Positions 5,615 to 9,614 of a DNA stretch of 9,614 nucleotides are shown here, in pieces. The position numbers and the translations under genes are program-made. The DNA is from JAGOTN01 sp964538345 (GTDB lineage Bacteria > Patescibacteriota > Minisyncoccia > Phycocordibacterales > JAACPR01), in assembly GCA_964538345.1 (NCBI GenBank), contig CAZIFF010000022.1:1-9614 (forward strand). Direction: 5' to 3'. The notes under the pieces were generated by a model. It did no database searches, was not told the origin of the DNA, and saw only the letters and a program-made list of their open reading frames with translations. Every line of letters begins with the position of its first letter. The first letter of the stretch is position 1.

Positions 5615-5650
5615 AACGCCGTGGACCCCTGGGTCCGCGGCGTTTTTTTT
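5615..5650 (+). terminator. Strong intrinsic terminator of the 198-aa gene
   Basis: A 14-position GC-rich stem (5615-5628 with 5631-5644, one T-G wobble) with a minimal CT turn (in practice a four-base loop) runs into a T-rich tail (5643-5650). It closes the unit that opens at 4851. A weaker hairpin, TTGTCAG/CTGACAA around 5579-5597, overlaps the stop codon just upstream. Confidence 0.95.
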
Positions 5651-5673
5651 ATTTTAAAACTTCTAAATTTCAT

Positions 5674-5679
5674 GATAAT
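5674..5679 (+). promoter_or_regulatory. Candidate -10 box close to the epimerase start
   Basis: GATAAT ends 10 bases before the ATG at 5690, giving a predicted leader of only a few bases. No convincing -35. A promoter is needed here because the preceding terminator is strong. Confidence 0.4.
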
Positions 5680-5689
5680 CTAAACAATC

Positions 5690-6787
5690 ATGAGTGATGG
5701 AAAAACTATTTTTATAACAGGCGCTGCAGGATATGTGGGGGCAATGCTTATTGATCAGTGGAATGAGCGAGATGATGTGGTGAAAATTATTGGTTTGGAT
5801 AAAGATCCGATGCCCGAGCTTTTGAAAAATAAAAATAAACTTGAATATATTCAAGCAAATTTAGCTGATGTGAAAGATAATTCTTGGGAAGATAAAGTTC
5901 GTTTAGCGAGACCAAATGTGATTGTGCATACAGCATGGCAGATTCGTGAGATGTATGGTGAACGAGATAAACAATGGCAATGGAATATTGTTGGTTCTGA
6001 AAATGTTTTTGATTTAGCTTTTAGTCTTTCTTCTGTAGAGAAGTTTATACATTTTTCTACAGTGGCTTCTTATGGTGCGTTTAAGGAAAATACTTTTGAA
6101 CATAGAATTAAAGAAGAGGAAATTTTTAGAGAAGAAGAGTATTTGTATGGGTATGAAAAGAAGGTGGCTGAGGAGAAGTTGAAAGCGCGAGCCGGGGTGG
6201 GGGAAAGTGAGGCGGGCCACGCGTCTCAGGTTTTTATTGTGCGTCCTGCGGCGATTACCGGCCCGCGCGGTCGTTATATGAAAATAAGATTCGGACTTCA
6301 GTCCGCACTTTCTGGAAATTTAGATAAGAAAGATTTTTTCAATAATTTAGTTTCAAAACTTGTTTCTTTCGTTCCTGTTACAAAAGGTTGGTGTCGACAA
6401 TTCATTCATGAAGATGATGTTGTGGATATTGTGACTAAATTATCTTTTGAAAATGTTTCAGGATCATATGAGATTTTTAATATTTGTCCTCCTGGTGAAA
6501 TAGTTCGTGGTGAAGATATGGCACGCGCCGTTTCCAAAAAAACCGTTAAGGTGGCACCTCTAATAATTCGTTTGGCATTTTCTACTCTCTGGCATTTATC
6601 AAAGGGGCGCGTGCCCACTTCAAAAGGCGGTTGGAGATTTTATTCATATCCAATTGTTGTGGATGGATCAAAAATAACCAATAAATATGGCTATCAATAT
6701 AAATATCAATCATTGGATGCCTTTACCAAGAAAGAAGGTCGATATGCAAAATACATTTCCGAAGCTGAGTCAAATAGCCAAAAATAA
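5690..6787 (+). CDS. NAD-dependent epimerase/dehydratase-like protein (extended SDR)
   Basis: An extended short-chain dehydrogenase/reductase, the class that includes UDP-sugar 4-epimerases and dehydratases. The Rossmann glycine motif GAAGYVG is at residues 11-17. D37 at the end of strand 2 (IIGLDKD) favours NAD over NADP. The active-site set is S123/T124 (HFSTVASYG) plus Y153 and K157 in a YxxxK (YLYGYEKK). RPAAITGPRG (185-194) is the usual substrate-side strand. At 365 aa it is slightly longer than many family members, with a long C-terminal part (HLSKGRVPTSKGGWRF). Residues 166-180 (ARAGVGESEAGHASQ) come from a GC-rich block (36/50 G+C at 6181-6230) unlike the rest of the gene and look inserted between the YxxxK helix and the next strand. 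Substrate is unknown; a sugar nucleotide for the nearby glycan genes is a reasonable guess, but 3-beta-HSD-like or other SDR roles are open. Confidence 0.85.
   Translation: MSDGKTIFITGAAGYVGAMLIDQWNERDDVVKIIGLDKDPMPELLKNKNKLEYIQANLADVKDNSWEDKVRLARPNVIVHTAWQIREMYGERDKQWQWNIVGSENVFDLAFSLSSVEKFIHFSTVASYGAFKENTFEHRIKEEEIFREEEYLYGYEKKVAEEKLKARAGVGESEAGHASQVFIVRPAAITGPRGRYMKIRFGLQSALSGNLDKKDFFNNLVSKLVSFVPVTKGWCRQFIHEDDVVDIVTKLSFENVSGSYEIFNICPPGEIVRGEDMARAVSKKTVKVAPLIIRLAFSTLWHLSKGRVPTSKGGWRFYSYPIVVDGSKITNKYGYQYKYQSLDAFTKKEGRYAKYISEAESNSQK
6185..6268. repeat. GC-rich block with flanking inverted arms inside the epimerase gene
   Basis: GCGCGAGCCGG (6185-6195) and CCGGCCCGCGC (6258-6268) are inverted copies with one mismatch. 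They bracket a stretch much richer in G+C than the surrounding gene, and the reading frame stays open throughout. Part of the right arm encodes the conserved TGPRG motif, so the arm match may be chance. The composition break at the left edge is the firmer observation. Confidence 0.35.
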
Positions 6788-6796
6788 TCTTTTCTG

Positions 6797-6802
6797 TATA
6801 AT
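6797..6802 (+). promoter_or_regulatory. -10 box directly before secD
   Basis: A perfect TATAAT ends 12 bases before the secD ATG at 6815, predicting a leader of about 6 bases or fewer. No clear -35 is seen around 6774-6779, which lies in the end of the epimerase gene. Confidence 0.45.
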
Positions 6803-6814
6803 TCTCCCCATATT

Positions 6815-8113
6815 ATGAAATCAAGAATAATCGCTCTAATAGCAATTTTAATCTCAGTCGCAATTGGTTTTTATGTTTTTAAATCAAACACACCTTTTAG
6901 TTATGGACTTGATTTGAGCGGTGGTACACGTCTTACATATCGCGCTGATGTTAGTCAGATTGAATCTTCTGATATCAAGGGTTCAATGGAAACACTACGT
7001 CAAACTATTGAAAAAAGAGTTAATGTTTTTGGAGTTTCAGAGCCAGTTGTAACTATTGAAAACGGAAGTTCTTTTTCAGATGATAAAGATGAACACCGAC
7101 TATCAATAGAGCTTCCTGGTGTTACTGATATTGAAAAGGCTGTGTCTGCAATCGGCGCAACTCCACTTTTGGAATTTAGAATAGAAGACGATACAACAAA
7201 AGGAAAGCAAAGCATTCTTTCAACAATTGCTTCTACAACCTCAGAAGCAACAATGAATAGAAATATTTACAATACTTATCAATCAACTGGTATTACAGGA
7301 GGGCAATTAAAAAGAGCGACAGTAATTTTTGGTGCACAACTTGGATATGCTCAAATCGGACTTCAATTTAATAGTGATGCAGCAAAACTTCTTCAAGATG
7401 TTACAAGAAATAATATCGGAAAAGAATTAGCAATTTTCTTGGATAAAGAATTGCTTTCAGCACCTGTAATTCAAGATGAAATTTTCTCAGGAGAAGCACA
7501 AATTACCGGAAACTTTACAGCAGAAGAAGCTAAAGAACTTTCACAAAATCTAAACTTCGGAGCTTTACCTTTACCAATCGAATTAATCGAAACAAACACA
7601 ATTGGTCCATCACTTGGACAAGAAACTTTGCAAGCGGGTACAAAAGCTTTAATAATTTCTTTAATAATAATTTCAATATTCCTGATCGCTTTTTATAGAT
7701 TGCCTGGAATAGTTGCTTCATTTGCTTTGGTTTTCTATGGAGTATTAATGTTGGCAATATTTAAATTCTTGCCAGTGACTCTAACAGCTTCTGGTATTGC
7801 TGGATTTATTCTTTCAATTGGTATGGCGGTGGATGCTAACGTTTTGATTTTTGAAAGAATTAAAGAAGAACAGAAAAGGGGAAAGAAATGGCTTGAAGCT
7901 GCAAATGAAGGATTTAGAAGAGCTTGGCCCGCAATTCGTGATGGAAACTTTACAAGTATAATCGCAGCTGTAATTCTATTTTGGATGTCAGGAACACCAG
8001 TTGTAAAAGGTTTTGCCTTGGTATTTGGAATTGGTGTGATAATTTCAATGTTGAGCGCAGTTGTATTTACACGCACACTTTTAATTGCCTTTTCAAAACA
8101 AAATAAAAAATAA
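6815..8113 (+). CDS. secD: Protein translocase subunit SecD
   Basis: SecD works with SecF beside the SecYEG channel, using the proton gradient to help pull exported proteins across the membrane. The 432-aa chain has the expected order. TM1 is at about 5-22. The outside P1 region begins with YGLDLSGGTRLTYRAD (30-45) and includes ETLRQTIEKRVNVFGVSEPVV and LSIELPGV. Five more membrane segments start near residue 270. The conserved TM4 motif SIGMAVDANVLIFERIKEE contains D340, the residue linked to proton transfer in the family, and WPAIRDGNFTSIIAA follows. It is much shorter than the 615-aa E. coli protein, mostly in P1, as in many small-genome and Gram-positive SecD proteins. secF begins 1 base after its stop, so the two are co-transcribed. 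No Shine-Dalgarno site; a TATAAT lies just upstream. Confidence 0.96.
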   Translation: MKSRIIALIAILISVAIGFYVFKSNTPFSYGLDLSGGTRLTYRADVSQIESSDIKGSMETLRQTIEKRVNVFGVSEPVVTIENGSSFSDDKDEHRLSIELPGVTDIEKAVSAIGATPLLEFRIEDDTTKGKQSILSTIASTTSEATMNRNIYNTYQSTGITGGQLKRATVIFGAQLGYAQIGLQFNSDAAKLLQDVTRNNIGKELAIFLDKELLSAPVIQDEIFSGEAQITGNFTAEEAKELSQNLNFGALPLPIELIETNTIGPSLGQETLQAGTKALIISLIIISIFLIAFYRLPGIVASFALVFYGVLMLAIFKFLPVTLTASGIAGFILSIGMAVDANVLIFERIKEEQKRGKKWLEAANEGFRRAWPAIRDGNFTSIIAAVILFWMSGTPVVKGFALVFGIGVIISMLSAVVFTRTLLIAFSKQNKK

Positions 8114-8114
8114 T

Positions 8115-9029
8115 ATGTTTGCAATCATTCACAAAAAAATATTTTACATAATCTCAATTGCTCTAACTGTTATCGCGATTGCAGCAACGGTTTTATTTGG
8201 TTTGAAATTTGGAATTGATTTTACAGGAGGATCTGCTTTGGAAATTTCTTTTCCAGATGGACGTCCTTCACAAATAGAAGTTGAAAATACTGTCTCTCAA
8301 TTTAATTTAGGAAGTGTTTCTGTGCGCGCTTCAGGGGATAATAGTTATCTTATAAAAACATCTACTATAGATGACGCTACAAAGAAAAATATTGAAAATG
8401 CAATTTCAAAAAATGGAGAAATAAAAACTGTTGAAGAAAAATTTATTACAGTCGGTCCAACACTTGGAAAAGAATTAACATCAAAAGCAATAATTGCTGT
8501 AATTTTAGTTTTGCTCGCAATTACACTTTATGTTGCATATGTGTTTAGAAGCGTTTCTACACCCGTTTCATCATGGAAATATGGTTTCTCAACAATAGTT
8601 GCTTTAGCACACGATATTATTTTAACAGTCGGATTCTTTGCTCTTGCTGGAAAATTTGCAGGTATAGAGGTAGATACTCTTTTTGTGACAGCTATTTTGG
8701 TGGTGCTTGGATATTCGGTAAACGACTCAATTGTTGTTCTTGATCGCGTACGAGAGCGTTTGCAAGAGACAAAAGAAGAACAAAGAGCTGCTCAATTTAA
8801 AGAACTTGTTGGAAAAAGTTTGAGAGAGACTGTGGCTCGTTCTCTTAATACTACAATCACAACTCTGCTTTCTTTGGTTGCTTTATGTATTTGGGGAGGA
8901 GAAGCGACAAAAACTTTCGCGCTCGCTTTGATTGTTGGAATTACCGCAGGAGCATATTCTTCAATCTTTATTTCTGCACAGCTTCTAGTGACATTTTTCG
9001 AAAGGGGAAAACTAAAATTGAAGAAATAG
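8115..9029 (+). CDS. secF: Protein translocase subunit SecF
   Basis: Partner of SecD in the proton-driven SecDF complex at the translocon. The 304-aa chain has TM1 at about 9-28, then FGIDFTGGSALEISF (32-46), the conserved SecF lead-in to P1. A short P1 region follows, with VGPTLGKEL before the second membrane segment, then the TM4 signature VVLGYSVNDSIVVLDRVRERL with N203, D204, D210 and R211. After that come LRETVARSLNTTITTLLSLVALCIWGG and a basic C-terminus. An alternative TTG at 8085 would add ten residues overlapping secD. The ATG at 8115 is preferred because MFAIIHKKIFYIISI is a normal SecF beginning and sits 1 base from the secD stop (coupled translation, no Shine-Dalgarno site). No clear terminator follows. 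Confidence 0.96.
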   Translation: MFAIIHKKIFYIISIALTVIAIAATVLFGLKFGIDFTGGSALEISFPDGRPSQIEVENTVSQFNLGSVSVRASGDNSYLIKTSTIDDATKKNIENAISKNGEIKTVEEKFITVGPTLGKELTSKAIIAVILVLLAITLYVAYVFRSVSTPVSSWKYGFSTIVALAHDIILTVGFFALAGKFAGIEVDTLFVTAILVVLGYSVNDSIVVLDRVRERLQETKEEQRAAQFKELVGKSLRETVARSLNTTITTLLSLVALCIWGGEATKTFALALIVGITAGAYSSIFISAQLLVTFFERGKLKLKK

Positions 9030-9124
9030 CGGTTTTGTATTTATATCATCATTTGGCCCTTTAATTTTTTATAAAAAGGTGTAATCTAAGTAAAAATTCA
9101 ACAAAACTAGAAAGTTCTTTAAGT

Positions 9125-9415
9125 ATGAATAGTATTTGGAATTCAAGAGGAGGAGGTCGTCGTGTTGGAGTTTTTGGAGACAAAAATTCTGGTGAAGATG
9201 ATCTCGTAAATGCCTTGAAACAACTTCAACCAAGACATCTTGGAGATGGTTATTGTCTTCAATGTCTTTGCAGGCGGTGTATTTGTATCCAATCGCAAGA
9301 AGGTAAAGCTTCTGAAAATGATGAGTTTGAGGAAGCTGCTTTGGCTGAATTGAGAGCGCAGCTGAAACCTGGACAAGTGACGCTGATATTACTTTTCATG
9401 GGTGGTTCAGATTAA
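9125..9415 (+). CDS. Unknown 96-aa protein with CxxCxCxxCxC cluster
   Basis: I do not recognise this small protein. Residues 1-40 are basic and glycine-rich at first (NSRGGGRRVGVFGDKNSGEDDL) and then form a likely helix. A dense cysteine cluster CLQCLCRRCIC at about 44-54 has five cysteines in CxxCxCxxCxC spacing, suited to binding zinc or another metal. An acidic helix (ENDEFEEAALAELRAQL) and a hydrophobic end (VTLILLFMGGSD) follow. There is no signal peptide. A possible -10 box TGTAAT lies at 9080-9085 without a clear -35, and no Shine-Dalgarno site is seen. The next gene starts 20 bases after its stop, so the two may form one transcript. The cluster, length and clean ORF support a real gene; function is unknown. 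Confidence 0.65.
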   Translation: MNSIWNSRGGGRRVGVFGDKNSGEDDLVNALKQLQPRHLGDGYCLQCLCRRCICIQSQEGKASENDEFEEAALAELRAQLKPGQVTLILLFMGGSD

Positions 9416-9435
9416 ACTTCAAACCAAAAAACCAA

Positions 9436-9614
9436 ATGAAAATCATCCGAGCTTCGTTAGAACAGCAGATTCAATGCCCGAAAAAACCTGGGTATGTGCA
9501 AGTCCATTTTAACTTGCATGGTTGTGCGAGTTTGCCTTTGGAAGATGTCGAAAATCTTTCACCGGAAAAACTCTTGAAAGTTTTGGTCAAAAATGGGTAT
9601 TTGCCATCAAAGAT
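9436..9614 (+). CDS. Start of an unrecognised gene, cut by the window edge
   Basis: An ATG at 9436 opens a frame with no stop for 59 codons to the window end. The visible product begins MKIIRASLEQQIQCPKKPGY, then VQVHFNLHGCASLPLEDVENLSP-type sequence and a helical KLLKVLVKNGY segment. No membrane helix or known motif is visible. Codons such as ATC, CGA, TCG, CCG and GTC make it somewhat richer in G+C than secDF, similar in style to the 198-aa gene. Twenty bases separate it from the cysteine-cluster gene. No Shine-Dalgarno site precedes it. The rest of the sequence is needed to say more. Confidence 0.55.
   Translation, partial: MKIIRASLEQQIQCPKKPGYVQVHFNLHGCASLPLEDVENLSPEKLLKVLVKNGYLPSK

Noticed and set aside
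8085..8114. TTG start for SecF overlapping secD
   Set aside because: The ATG at 8115 gives a normal SecF N-terminus and sits 1 base after the secD stop.
7735..8124. 129-aa minus-strand ORF opposite secD
   Set aside because: It lies wholly over conserved secD sequence up to the secF start and has no family features; it is a shadow of the secD codons.
9030..9124. Terminator after secF from CCTTT/AAAGG around 9058-9080
   Set aside because: The stem is only about five pairs with a long AT loop and no T run follows.
1..9614. CRISPR array, insertion sequence or attachment site
   Set aside because: No regularly spaced direct repeats, transposase or recombinase genes, or paired terminal repeats were seen on reading through.

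Overview
The window looks like a slice of a Candidate Phyla Radiation (Patescibacteria, probably Parcubacteria-like) chromosome. This rests on the low GC of most genes (a hand count of 3661-3720 gives 13/60 G+C), small tightly packed genes, near-absence of Shine-Dalgarno sequences, a separate small SecD and SecF, a CPR-style anchored protein with a CxDxxxNGDExGxDCGG-type motif, and several short genes that match no family I know. The genetic code appears standard: TAA, TAG and TGA all end genes. The phylum is an inference from style; no 16S sequence is present.

Layout. Positions 1-57 may hold the tail of an upstream gene. Positions 54-169 fold into a GC-rich three-way junction that I cannot name. 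A 5S rRNA (about 241-349) sits inside a long precursor helix and is followed at once by a UUCG-loop terminator (367-400). Next come an anchored cysteine-motif protein (415-1179) and an overlapping SEDS glycosyltransferase of the RodA type (1160-2302). Converging on rodA is a GT4 glycosyltransferase (2306-3436, minus). It diverges from a polyprenyl-phosphate sugar-phosphotransferase (3504-4850).

Positions 4851-5650 form a self-contained unit. It has a near-perfect promoter overlapped by an inverted repeat, a roughly 105-base structured leader with a small upstream ORF, a 198-aa two-helix membrane protein of unknown function and different base composition (29/60 G+C at 5341-5400), and a strong terminator. 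After it come an NAD-dependent sugar epimerase/dehydratase-like gene (5690-6787) carrying a GC-rich in-frame block, secD (6815-8113), secF (8115-9029), a 96-aa cysteine-cluster protein (9125-9415), and the start of an unrecognised gene (9436 to the window end).

How the genes fit together. RodA polymerises peptidoglycan. The sugar-phosphotransferase, the GT4 enzyme and perhaps the epimerase would make a lipid-linked surface glycan. SecDF helps pull exported proteins through SecYEG. The theme is cell-envelope construction and export. The self-contained unit at 4851-5650 and the short genes at the right end are the least explained protein-coding parts, and the 54-169 fold is the least explained RNA candidate.
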